From assembly GCF_030272615.1 (NCBI RefSeq), contig NC_081411.1, forward strand, positions 185,364,449 through 185,428,448: a DNA stretch of 64,000 nucleotides. The letters run 5' to 3'. The stretch comes from Cryptomeria japonica (Eukaryota > Streptophyta > Pinopsida > Cupressales > Cupressaceae). The position numbers and the translations under genes are program-made. Position 1 is the first letter of the stretch. Every line of letters starts with the position of its first letter. Below the pieces are notes generated by a model that had not been told where the DNA came from, ran no database searches, and saw only the letters and a list, made by a program, of their open reading frames with translations. Shown here piece by piece: positions 23,521 to 35,973 of this stretch.

Positions 23521-25115
23521 GGGGAATCGTACAGAGGGGAGACTATGGAGAAATTCTTAGAGAAATAGTCTGACGACTTTTGTATTTACACTTTGTACAG
23601 ACGAGTTCTTGAGATTGTATAATTTCATGGAAATAATAAATGACGCATTTAGCTCATATGTTCTAAACATACTTCTTGAGTTATTATTATTGATTTTTTG
23701 TATTTCAAATTAGTGATATCTTTTGTCTATGTGCAAATTATTTGTTATCTATTGGAACTCTTATAATTCGAATTGATGTAATGAAACATGATCAAGCTTT
23801 GGTATCTTGGTTTGTATGTGCTAGAGTTACCCATCTCTTCCTATGTTAAGATCCATCATCCTTCTTTCATCATCATTGCAAGTAAAAACTTATGTTGTGC
23901 TAAAACCCCTGTAATTTGTTATCAATCATGAAGTCCTATTTGGTATTCGTATGTCTACCAGTAGGGTTTTTGTTATCTATTATCGTTTTTATTTTTTTTG
24001 TCTCCTTTTTGTGATTTCAAGTGAAAAGTACACACAAATATCAAGTACCCCCATCATACGAGGGAGTTGTTCCTCTCAAATGCAAAGGAAGATTGTAGTT
24101 TCACAACAATCTATGCAACTATTGGCATGGTTGTCACTACTCTTCAGACAAATAGGATCAGTTTTGAAGGTGAAATTAGTGAGAATTTTGTTTACCAATA
24201 GACAAAAATTTAACTTCCCATGAAGTAATTTGAATGCTTCTTACACAAAAAAATTATATTATTTCATATAATTAAATTACATTGTTCCATATAATATAAA
24301 ATATATTTTTAATTTTTAATTAATTTAATTTGAAATTTTTTATACTTTTTTTAATTGATATTAATTTTGAATTACTTTTTAATGTGGTTCAAGTCCTATA
24401 ATATTCTTGAAATCTTCTACAAATTTTCTCCTCATTATAAATAAGTTAGATCAAATCTACTAAAAGAGGTTTATATAAAGATAATGTCTTATATTCTAAA
24501 AATAATTAGATTTATCAATTTACAATTGATATTGAATTCAATTAGATGGCATATTATAAATTGTATCAACTAATTTAAATTGAAAATAAAAAGCTCCATA
24601 ACCAATTGTGTAGAGGCTATGTATATTTAAATAATAATAATAACCAGAATAAGGAAGAATTGAATTAGGAGTAGAGTATAAAAAATATAGTGGGGAAATT
24701 GTAAATTATAGTTAGAATCTATAAACAGATTTTGTTTCCAACATTCTGAAAGCGATACTCCACATTAACAAGCTTTCTAGTTGCAATGGCACAAAAATTT
24801 CTTACAATAATAAACAAACATTCAACTTATAAGACTGATTTGAATGCAAACAAAATTTTTATAAAAATAAGAAACTAAACATCCATAAACCTACAAAAGC
24901 AGTTTTATCAAACCTTAATTACCACTGCCAAGTCATACAATAAGATGATTTCAAGGTTGTAACTAAATAGTTTTAGTAGAACCACATTCAGGCTTAGCCC
25001 TAGATTTCATACAACAATTAGAATAAAGGGTAGTGTCCCACTTGATTTTCCTCTGGTGCAACCAGCCAAAATACCCTAGACGTTCTAGTTTCACCCACAA
25101 AAATTCCACCACACG

Positions 25116-26710
25116 TGTTGGCATGATTGGCATAATTGATGCAGATGAGTTGATGACTGTATTGGTAGAAGAATGATGATGACATGATTAGTTATTTGTG
25201 TTGTCATTGATGGAAACCTATGTCAATTAATTTTTGATGATGGTTAAAGATGAACCTTGATGTCTGACTTGTTGGATAAGTAATTTGGTCTACCGGATTT
25301 AGACTTTGTAAGTATGACAGGGTTTACCGGCAGGATTGAGAATTAGAACTTCAACCGGTAAAAGAAAATATTTTGATGGAATTGGTAAACTGCTGATGGT
25401 TGGAGACTTGTGGTTTGAGACATAAGCTTTTATGACGGATTTGTGTATGTGACTCGAACCGCATCCTATGTTGATTACCGGAAGGCCTGTTTTGAATTTC
25501 TAATGGAGTTGAGCTAGGGTTTTAGGACCGGTGATGAATTCACTCAACCAGTAATGATTTATATTATAAAAGCGATCGACGGAGAGTCTATATGAAGTTG
25601 GTAACATGGCACAACCTATGTGAAAGATTTAATTGTTGTTTTGGTACAATTCAAGGAAGAATTTCTTGGGAATTAGCGAAATGCTTAGTGGAGTGTTTTG
25701 AGGATACAGATCATATTTCCATGATGGGTTATGAATAATCAATGGTTGATATTACATTGTAATTTATTGTAATGATTTGGATATTGATCTGATATGATTT
25801 GTATTGTAAATTCAAGATGTAATTAGGTTTTATGACCGACTTAGTTGTTATGGCTATTTAGGGCGACACAATTGATGTTTCATGTGTTGGTCGCATTAGG
25901 AGAATGATTTAAGTCATCCCAGAAAAGATAGAGATCTTCTTGAGTGTTGCAAATTGTGAAGCAAAACTGGATCTGATTTAGCAAGCTGAAAGTCCAAAGT
26001 AACAGATCATTTTTCATTGTTGTTCTCTAACAATTACAACAACATAAATCCCTTAACTGGGTAGGTCCTAACATGCCTTTGCCATCTAAGTCCCCTAATA
26101 GGGAAGCTCACAAAAGAGTGTTTAAATCCTCTAACCAAGTTGATCCTAATAGATCATTAAGCTCCTAGCTCGAGTAATAGGTAAATCCCTTAACCTGGTG
26201 ACTCCTAATAGGGTCTGCTCCTAACTGGGTGTATTGTAAGCTCCTAACAGGGTGTACTTCAAAAGAGCATAAATTATTGTGGGTACCAATCCCCACCGTG
26301 GTTTTTCCCATTTGGTTTTCCACATCAAAAATCTTGGTGTTCATGTGTGGAATGTCTTTTCATAGTGTTTATGTTTTCATGCATTATTTCTAATTACCGC
26401 TTATGATAAGTTTACTGTTGTTTATCAGAGATCTGTAAATGGTTATCAATAAAGTTAATGAATTGATAAATGAAGTATTCTGATCTGATAATAAGTCAGT
26501 ATGAGTATGTGTCCATCAAATATCTAGTTGGTGAATATTTTGAGTAATAAGATTGCATAAGTGGGTAACAAGTGTATGAGATTTGCTAAAGGGATAGATT
26601 CATTGATTTCAGATCTATTGTAAATGGTATTTTGATTTGAAGTTATAAATTGTCTTAATATTGATTCACCGCCCCCTCTTAGAATTAACTGGATCTTTAT
26701 AGAATTAATA
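25116..26710 (+). repeat. Copia-A 5' LTR
   Basis: Starts TGTTGGCATGATTGG and ends GAATTAATA (the partner ends GGATTAACA). The last 350 bases hold repeated CCTAACAGGG/CCTAACTGGG units near 26090-26250. Confidence 0.9.
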
Positions 26711-26712
26711 AT

Positions 26713-26724
26713 TGGTATCAAAGT
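26713..26724 (+). other. Copia-A primer-binding site
   Basis: TGGTATCAAAGT, two bases after the LTR, initiator-Met type. Confidence 0.85.
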
Positions 26725-26784
26725 TGTGGTCCTCTATGTCCAGAAAAGATTAACCACTTGAGGAAAAGATTCTGAGGAAGGCAA

Positions 26785-27700
26785 GATGATGAAGAAAGAG
26801 GATCTAAAATTCAACAAGGACAACTATAGATAAAATCTGGAAAGACGAAATGAAGATATATCTCAAAGGTCTTGGAACTCAATACTAGAAACATATTGAA
26901 ACAACATATGTGACTCCTACTACTTCGGCCTTGACACCGGATGAACTTAAATATTAGCAGGAGAACATGCAAGCCCTTGAAGCTATTGTAAGTATTTTAT
27001 CTGATTCTAAAAATATTGATGTTCAATGATTGGAAATTGCACATGAGGTTTGGGAAAAATTAGAAACAATTCATGGAGGAGATGAGCATGTACAAAGAGA
27101 AAAAGAGGAAAGATTGAAAGGAAAATTTGATGATATGAAAATGCAAGAAGGAGAAAACATTGCACAGTATGGTCAAAGAATTAAAGAAGTTGTTGGCGGT
27201 ATAAAAGGTGTTGGTGGTAAAATTGTTGATGATGTGGTGGTAAGTAAAATGCTCAGAACTCTTCAACCTCAGTATGGTATTAGATTATTGGCAATCCAAG
27301 AACTGAGATCCATTTCAAAGGATAAGGTAATTGTTGACTCTTTGATTGGTAAGCTTACAACCTTTGAGTTAAATAGTTTTGACAATAGTGTGGCAAAATC
27401 TACTAAATCTACTTTTAAACATTTTATTACCGGTTCATCTACTAGAAAAGGAAAGAATGTATGTCAAAGTCATGAGTGCAAATCTAGTCATGGAGGTAAC
27501 TGGGAAAGTGAAGACAATGAAGATCAAGTAATGGAACTTGAAGCACTACTAGCCAAGAGATTTCCAAGAGGCACTAGTAAAGTATAAAGGAAAGCTACCT
27601 TTAAAGTGTTTCTCTTGTAGTAAGATTGGTCATATTGCTGCTAACTGCCCTAACACCGATAAGAAAGATAAGTTCAAGAGATTCAAAGGGAAAGGCAAAA
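26785..27700 (+). pseudogene. Copia-A gag
   Basis: The N-terminus near 26785 reads EDLKFNKDNYR. The best open stretch is 27030-27587 (EIAHEVWEKLETIHGGDEHV, then RLKGKFDDMKMQEGENIAQY), the UBN2-type copia capsid. A zinc knuckle CFSCSKIGHIAANC lies at about 27613-27655, in a frame shifted from the capsid after TSKV. Stops near 26890, 26956 and 27029 include TAG where Gln or Trp is expected. Confidence 0.85.
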
Positions 27701-30700
27701 AATATTGTTATATTGTAGTGGATGAAGGTGTGACCGATGAAGAATTTGAAGATGAAGATGACAAAGAAGAGATTGTGTTTGTAGTTGTAAATGAGGAATT
27801 GTCTTATGAGAAGGCACTGGTTTCTCATGTAGAAAACAATAATGAATGGATTATAGACAATGGTTGTTCACACCATATGACCAGAGATAAGAGTAAGTTC
27901 CTAACTCTTAATGAATTTGATGGAGATGTTGTTAGATTTGGAAATGACTCTCCCTACATGGTGAAAGCTAAAGGTTCTATTTCTTTGAATGGGAAGAATA
28001 ATATTGATGATGTATTTTGGGTTGATGGTCTGAAACATAATCTATTAAATGTTGGATAACTCAATGATAAAGGTTATTTGCTTGAGTTTAATGGTGAAAT
28101 CTGTAGAATTCTTGGAGGAAATGGTGAACTAATTCTTACTGAAAAACAAACAAGAGGTAACTTATTTCATTTAAATGCTAATATCAATAGTTTTCTAGTT
28201 GCAAAGATGGAAGATAGTTGATTATGGCACAAGAGATGTTGTCATGTGAATTTTGATAACTCGGTGAAGGTAAGCAAGTCTAGTGTTGTGAGAAGATTAC
28301 CACAAATTGTTAAACCGGATAATGTGATGTGTAAAGACTATCAAATTGGTAAGATGACCTCTATTTCATTTAAGAGAAAGAAGTGTACATCTGAAAATAT
28401 TTTGGATTTGGTTCATATTGATCTTTGTGGTCTTATAAGAACAAAAAGCTATTTTGGTGATAGATATTTCATGCTTTTTACCGATGACTATTCTAGGATG
28501 ATCTGGGTTACATTCCTAAAGGAGAAATCTGAAGCCTTTAGTAAATTTAAATCATTTAAAGCTCTAGTTGAGAATGAGACTGGTAAAAACTTGAAATTCT
28601 TAAGATCTAATCGAGGAGGAGAATTCACATCTGATGAGTTTGTAAAGTATTGTAATGAACAGGGTATCAAGAGGTAGATGTCTGCTCCTAGGACACCACA
28701 GCGAAATAGTGTAGCAGAAAGGATGAACAAAACAATTGTTGATGCTTCTAGAACAATGTTATTACAAGGTAATATGCCTAAGATGTTTTGGAGAGAAGTA
28801 ATAAGTACTGCAATCTACACATTAAACTAGATACTTGTAAAGAAAGACAACAATAATAAACCTTATGAGCTATGGTATGGTAAAACTCCTTGTGTTAGTT
28901 ATTTCAAAATCTTTGGAAGTCAATGTTTTATTAAAAAGGATAACTACACTGGAAAGTTTAATGCAAAATCTAATGAAGGATTATTTCTTGGTTATTCTTC
29001 TAAAAGAAAAGCATACAAATGCTATAATAAGAGAACTAAGAAAATAGTTGAAAGTCTTAATGTGATGGTGGATGATTTGTCAAATAAATTTGGAGGATCA
29101 AATAGGTCTGAACTTAAAAAAGATGATAATGAAGAAAGACTAGTGATCTTTGAACCAAAAGCATAGAATAATGATCAACTGGCAAATGCTCAACTAGTAA
29201 GCAAGGATAGTGAAGAAGAAAGTAGTGAATTGACTGGTGAATCAGATGAGGAAGATGCAAAACCAACATAGACTATACCTAGATATATGAGATTAAGTCA
29301 CTCTTAGGACCAGATAATTGGTGATAAGAATGCAGGTGTGCAGACTAGGAGGAAGATTAGAGAAAATTTTGTTTTATCTCTACAATGGAACCCAAGATAG
29401 TTAAGGAAGCACTCAAAGATGATGACTGGGTGAAAGCAATGAATGAGAAATTAGATCAAATAGAGAAAAATCAGACATGGTCACTTGTTCCTAGACCGGA
29501 GGACAAGAATGTGATTGGAACTAAATGGGTCTTCAAGAATATGTTAAATGAAGATGGAAAAGTGGTAAAAAATAAATCAAGGTTAGTCTACAAAGGATAT
29601 GCATAGGAAGAAGTTGAAGACTAAGGTGAAACTTTTGCACCGGTTGCAAGATTGGAAGGAGTAAGGATGTTGTTGGCATTTGCTACATATAATGGATTCA
29701 AAGTCTACCAAATGGATGTCAAGTCAACCTTTTTGAATGGAATTATTGAAGAGGAAGTATACATTGAACAACTGGATGGTTTTTCCTTGACTGATGATAA
29801 GGACATGGTATGTAAATTGCATAGAGTTTTGTATGGTCTAAAGAAGGCACTAAGAGCATGGCATGAGAGACTACATGCACATTTGATCAAGATTGGATTC
29901 TAGCGTACCAATGAGGACAGTAATATTTATCTAAAAATTGATGGAGACAAGATGCTAATAGCTGAAGTATTTGTAGATGACATAATTTTTGGTGGAGATG
30001 ATAATATGAGTATGGACTTTGCTAATGAGATAAAAAAGGAATTTGAGATGTCTCTATTTGGTGAAATAAAGTTCTTTATTGGATTATAGATCCAACAATT
30101 GGATGATGGTATTTTTATCCATCGAAGCAAGTATATTAAAGAGGTGCTAAAGAATTTTGGCATGGAAGACTATAAACCTGTAGGTACACCAATGGTAACA
30201 GGCTACAAATTGACAAAGCAAGATGGTTCATTTGATGTTAGTAAAAAAGAATACAGGTCTATGATTGGTAAGCTACATTATGTTGTACATAGAAGACCAG
30301 ACATTGCTCATGTTGTTGGGTTAGTTGCAAGATTCCAAAAAGAGCCCAAAGAAAGTCACATGGTGGTTGTTAAGAGGATTTTCTGATATCTTAAAGGAAC
30401 ATTAGACTATGGATTATGGTATCCCTGCAAAGGAAATTTCACTTTAGATGTTTTTACTGATGCAAATTGGGCAGGCAATGTGGAGCTTTTCTACTTGGAG
30501 GAATACTTGTAGCATGGACAAGCAAGAAACAAACTTGTGTTTCCGAATCGACAGTTGAAGCTGAGTATGTTGTTGCATCCATGAATTGCACATAGACCAT
30601 ATGGATGAGACATGTGCTAGAAGGATTCAAGATAGATATGTCTAAACCATTGACTATCTATTTTGACAATACAAGTGCAATAAATATTTCTAAGAATCTT

Positions 30701-30895
30701 GTACTTCATGCAAGAACCAAGAATATAGAGTTGAAGTATCATTTCTTAAGGGAAAGAGTTCAGGAGAAGCAGGTAAATATGGAGTATGTGAAGAGTAAAG
30801 ATTAGTTAGCTGATATCTTTACTAAACCATTGCCAAAGACTATTTTTGAGTTTCTTAGAAGTAAATTAGGGGTTAGACCCCTAAACAGGAAGAAC
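27700..30895 (+). pseudogene. Copia-A pol: protease, integrase, reverse transcriptase, RNase H
   Basis: Protease region: WIIDNGCSHHM (27850), with Asn for the Ser of the usual DSG. Integrase: LWHKRCCH...C..C zinc motif near 28227, first Asp in HIDLCG (about 28420), second catalytic Asp changed to Asn in RSNRGGEF (about 28609), and NSVAERMN with the Glu. Reverse transcriptase: KWVFKNM, YQMDVKSTFLNG, LYGLKKALRAWHERL, FVDDIIF (about 29972). RNase H: FTDANWAGN near 30460 with a short deletion after it, then KDxLADIFTKPL with TAG at 30803-30805. Other TAG codons at 28675, 29604 and 30087 also stand where Gln is expected. Confidence 0.9.
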
Positions 30896-31255
30896 TAAGA
30901 TGTTGGAGTTACATCAATCCTATGGATTTCATGTTTATTCTTCACTAAGGATTGATGAAGATGCGAGCTACTTCGTAGGGGGAGCAGCTCTAATGCAGTA
31001 TGATATGATTTAGAGTTTCTGGTTAGATTGAAGTCAAGTAATGCATTTTTAACTTTGGCATTGTTATCAAAGGGGGAGAAGAAAAATAAATTAGCTAATC
31101 AAATATGGGAAAACAAAAAAGAAATTTGATGATCAGGCTTGAGGAGAAGAAAAGACAGTGAAGACCGGCAGATATAGAGACTGATAGTTAATGTGCTAAG
31201 ATGCAGATGATTGGCATATATGTTTGTATAACTAATTAGTGTTTCCATCAATTCC

Positions 31256-31267
31256 AAAGGGGGAGAT
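31256..31267 (+). other. Copia-A polypurine tract
   Basis: AAAGGGGGAGAT directly before the 3' LTR, preceded by TTCC. Nearly identical to that of LARD-1. Confidence 0.85.
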
Positions 31268-32869
31268 CGTTGGCATGATTGGCATAATTGATGCAGATGA
31301 GTTGATGACTATATCGATAGAAGAATGATGATGACATGATCAATTATTTGTGTTGTCATTGATGGCAACCTATGTCAATTAATGTTTGATGATGGTTACA
31401 GATAAAATTTGATATCTAACTTGTTGGATAAGTAATTTGGTCTATCGGATTTAGAATTTGTAAGTATGATAGGGTTTACCAGCAAGACTGAGAATTAGGA
31501 CTTCAACTGGTAAAAGAAAAGATTTTGATGGAATCGGTAAATCGGTGATGGTTGGAGACTTGTGGTTTGAGACATAATCTTTTATGATGGATTTGTGTAT
31601 GTGATCGGAACCGCATCCTATGTTGATTACTGGAAGACATGTTTTAAATTTCTAATGGATTTGTGCTATGGTTTTAGTAGGGTTTTAGGACCGGTGATGA
31701 ATTCACTCAACCGGTAATGATTTGTGTTATGACAGTGATTGATGGTGAGTCTACATGAAGTTTGTAACATGACACAACCCACATGAAAGATTTAATTGTT
31801 GTTTTGGGGTGATTCAAAGAAGAATTTCTTGGGAATCAATGAAACACTTAGTAGAGTGTTATAAGGATACAGATCGGATTTCCCTGATGGGTTATGAATA
31901 ATCAAGGTTCATATTGCATTGTAATTTGTTGTAATGACCTAGATATTGATTTGATATGATATGTATTGTAAATTCAAGATGTAATTAGGTTTTATGGCCG
32001 ACTTAGTTATTATGGCTATTTAGGGTGACACAACTGATGTTTCATGTGTCGATGGCATTAGGAGAATGAGTTAAGTCATCCTAGAGAAGATAGAGATCTT
32101 CTTGAGTGTTGCCGATTGCAAAGCATAACTGGATCTGATTTAGCAAGTTGAAAGTGCAAAGTAACAAATCATTTTTCATTGTTGCTCCCTAACAATTACA
32201 GCAGCATAAATCCCTTAACTGGGTAGGTCATAATAGGCCTTTTCGATCTAAGTCCCCTAACAGGGCAGCTCACAAAAGAGTGTTTAAATCCTTTAACCAG
32301 GTTGATGCTAACAGATCATTAAGCTCCTAGCTAGAGTGATAGGTAAATCCCTTAACCGGGTGACTCCTATCAGGGTCGGCTCCTAACCAGGCATATTGTA
32401 AGCTCCTAACAGGGCATACTTTGAAAGTGTACAAATTATTGTGGGTATCAATCCCCACCGTGGTTTTTCCCATTTGGGTTTCCACGTCAAAAATCTTGGT
32501 GTTCATATATGGAATATTTTTTCATAGTATTTATGTTTTCATGCATTATTTCTGATTACCAGTTATGATAAGTTTACTACTATTTATCAAAGATATGTAA
32601 GTGGTTATCAGTAATCTTAATGAATTTATAGATTAAGTATTCTAATCTAATAATAAGTCAGTATGAGTATGTGTTGATCAGATATCTAGTTGGTGAGTAT
32701 TCTGATTAATAAGATATTATAAGTGGGTAACAAGTGAATGAGATCTGCTAAAGGGATAGATTCATTGATTTCAGATCTGTTGTAAATGGTATTTTGATTT
32801 GAAGTTATAAATTGTCTTAATACTCATTCACCCCCTCTCAGTATTAACCAAATCCTTATAGGATTAACA
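31268..32869 (+). repeat. Copia-A 3' LTR
   Basis: Begins CGTTGGCATGATTGG (TG mutated to CG) and ends GGATTAACA. Colinear with the 5' LTR over its whole length with many scattered substitutions, so Copia-A appears older than Copia-B. Confidence 0.9.
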
Positions 32870-35472
32870 CACACGGTCATTAAATTGAGGCATTGTACCA
32901 TAAAGGTAGTTGAATCTCACCATATTTACAATAAGCCTTGCATTCAATTGGATTAAAAGCCAAATACCACAACCGCTAATGATGGTGAAGAAGCCAATCA
33001 GGAACCAAGCGAGCATATTGAGCTTGTGCACAAGCATGGAATACACTACAGTGATGAAAGGTAATTCTATCAAGAGAAAGCTGGAGCAAAGCAACATGTT
33101 GGTTACACAAAGGAATAGTACCTTGTCTCTTGTATTAAGGGGTGTACTCAAATGCCACATGAGCACAACAAGTAGTGACAGAAAGAAGGCCAGATAATTA
33201 AAAATGAGAAATGTTTTAAAGGAGTCAAATCGAATCAGGAGTGGAAAACCTAACATTTCCTTTGTCTCTCCAATCCCTACCTTCGTCTGAAAACCACTCG
33301 GAATGGTGAAGGCTGGCGTAAATGACATAGTAGCTAACAACACTGCCACCACTAGTTTTGTATTGCGCCTATCATCATATGCTTTGTTCACCAAGTTCAT
33401 GACATTCTCATACTTTTGTGAGGTTACCTTTAAGGCGATGTACAGGAAATGCCTTCCCTTGGGGGGATAATTAGCTAGCTTTCTAATTATCCTATGAGAT
33501 TCATGGTGCTCTGTGTTCTCTCTTGCAATGTCAAGGGTTGTTAAGCCTTCATCGTTAACTGAATCTTTGTTTATTCCTTGTATATTCAATAGTGATTCCA
33601 CCTTCTACAAAATGCATTATCGAATTTAGAAGATGTGCATGTTTAGGAATCTTTGCATTGGAAGATGTTTGCTTCTTCATTAGCTAAGAGGGTATTTCAG
33701 CTCTTATTTTCATGACTTTAACTAACAGTTACAATAATTTGAACATATTACCCAGCTAAATTTGTTAAGAAAATAGAGCAATAGAATTACAGCAAATACA
33801 AAATTGCACGAACATCATCAATTACGTGACTCATCAAAGTTGGCTACGTCTATGAGAAAACTAAATTTTATTCTTCTTCAATGATTGTAGCATAGTAATA
33901 TAAATTCTCATCAATCTCAAAATGTTATCCTCTTCAAGTTTTATAAAAATCATCATTAAAATCAAAATACATGAGAATAAGAAGAGTTTGAGGAACTGAA
34001 AGGTTTTGTAGGTCGGACTTCACGGCTGAGCAACACTTATTTTAAAGATATTTTTATTTACAGTTCATAATGCTAAATTTGTTCAAATTTTTAATTAAAT
34101 TATGAACAATTTTTTTCATCAACAACGTTACAGATTATCATTTATAATCCATGAGGATGAACTAGAAAGCAGAAATAAGGATGATAAATTAGGATGACAT
34201 AACTAGAGAGCAGAAATGAGAGGATAGAGCTGACTGATGGGATTAAGTTAAAGCAGGGGAAGGAAGGATTCTAGAACCTCCAAGAGAGGGAAAAAAATTG
34301 AAAATGATTCTTATATTCATATTAATAGTCAATTTTATTTATTTATATGCCCAGCAAAGTTTACTATTCATTTATCATTATTTTCAACCTAAAAATTATT
34401 CTTTTAGATACAAAATTTAATCTCATTAAAAAAAAAAATAGATGTTACCATTGTGCGTCAAATGGTAGAGCTAACTTTAATAACAATGTAAAACAACAAT
34501 TAGTAGAGCCATTTTTTAGCATGTCTAATTACAATATATGAAATAACTGATGTAATTTCTAAAAAAGGAGTCCGATATGAAACGTACGTTCTGATATTTC
34601 AGATTACGTAGTAATACTTGGTAATAACTAGTGATCTCTTTTTTAATAGAAAGTAATTGACTTACTTCATTGTCAAGAAATATGACATAAATACAAAAGC
34701 TTAAGAAGCACGGGATAAACAGAAACTTGCACAAAAAATTTTCTTCTTTGCTGCAAAAAGCTTCAGAACCACGGGATAAAAAGAAACTTACACGAATATT
34801 TTTGTTCCTTGCTGAAATATGTAGAGGTGTATCTCCACTTTCCAATGCCCCTATCTTTGAAGAAGAAAAATTGATTTTGATTTGAGGCATTTCATATCCC
34901 TGGTTAAAGCTTATTGCAATATTCATGGATTTGTTTCCACCAGTTTCCACGGACTCTATTTCAACACCCTGATTGCATCTTATTGCAATATGAACAGCTT
35001 TGTTCCCTCCACTTTCTAGGGGCTCTAACTTTGCAGAATGTTCTTTTCCTTCAACAGGATGAGAATTTATATATGGAGGCTTTTCAAGTCACTGGTTCAC
35101 TATGTCTGATAAACATACCGTTTAATTCAAGCAATCAACATTTCTCACTTGGCTAAGTCAGGCAGCTAAGTGCAACACATTCATTCCATAACTATTTGGT
35201 ATTTCAATAGCATCTGGCTGCCACTTTATCAACTCTTTTATTGCTTCTAGATGCCCCAATTTCACTACCATACAAAGCGGTGTTTTGTGGTTGTCATTAA
35301 CACAATAGCATAGTTCGGGTTGAAACTCTATTAATTGGCTCATTATATGTATGTAGCTTCTCCCTGGTAGCTACATGCAAGCCTGTATCACCATTTGTGC
35401 TTTTCATGGATTAACTCTCTTGCTTATAGTAAGCCTAATATATGCTTCACCAGATATGTAAAACAGACATCC

Positions 35473-35964
35473 TGTTGGAAAGAGAGGCAGAGGATATAGA
35501 AACAAAACAAATTATAAATAGACTATAATAGAGACAAGACAGAAAAATGAGCTTTATAGCTATGAAAACTTCATATATATTCATACATAAAAGATATACA
35601 ATATGATTTAAAATAGAGCTGCTACTCTTTCCAATCTAATGCATCAAAACAGCTCCCCAGTTCTGATTTTTTGTTACTATAGCCACATCATCTACTCTAT
35701 ATTTTTCATACTCTATTTTTTTCTGTGTTGCTCTCCCAGCATTACCTCTTCTACAATACTTCTTACAAATTAACTTTATATTTAGTTCAAGTCCATTTAC
35801 TACTGTCTTGTATGTACATCAAAAAGATTGCAATCAATATTTTTAATTCAAAAAACTTTCATGTTTGGAGTAAGAAGGAAGGCATGGGCATGGTAAAGTT
35901 GAGTATATGGGATGGACAGTAGTCTACGGAAGAGTAGGTGGGCAGTTGAAGATTAATTTCAATA
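35473..35964 (-). repeat. Copia-B 3' LTR
   Basis: Plus-strand ends TGTTGGAAAGAG...AATTTCAATA, 492 bases. Lacks a block of about 75 bases that the other LTR has at about 40666-40740. Confidence 0.9.
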
Positions 35965-35973
35965 CTCCCCCTT
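35965..35973 (-). other. Copia-B polypurine tract
   Basis: AAGGGGGAG on the minus strand, next to the 3' LTR. Confidence 0.85.

Larger units (their letters stand above)
21272..24200. mobile_element. Insertion of about 2.9 kb of uncertain class
   Basis: Absent from the ANK2 flank, where the corresponding sites are adjacent (about 46590-46620). It starts TGTTAGGCCTC at 21272; the right edge lies near 24190-24205 and I could not define its end or target duplication. It carries a PPR pseudogene, unidentified coding remnants (22.6-23.3 kb) and a promoter-like tandem repeat (23.36-23.52 kb). It may be more than one insertion. Confidence 0.45.
25116..32869 (+). mobile_element. Copia-A, full-length decayed Ty1/copia element
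   Basis: LTRs of about 1.6 kb (25116-26710, 31268-32869) flank 4.6 kb of gag-pol. The target-site duplication CACACG occurs at 25110-25115 and 32870-32875. ANK2 has this site once, in CCACCACACGG. The element sits in the last exon of ANK1 on the opposite strand. The domain order gag, protease, integrase, reverse transcriptase, RNase H fits Ty1/copia. More than a dozen stop codons make it dead. Confidence 0.95.

Noticed and set aside
34442-34475. GTCAAATGGTAGAGCTAAC resembled a tRNA D-arm.
   Set aside because: No anticodon or T arm can be folded downstream and the T-loop consensus is absent.
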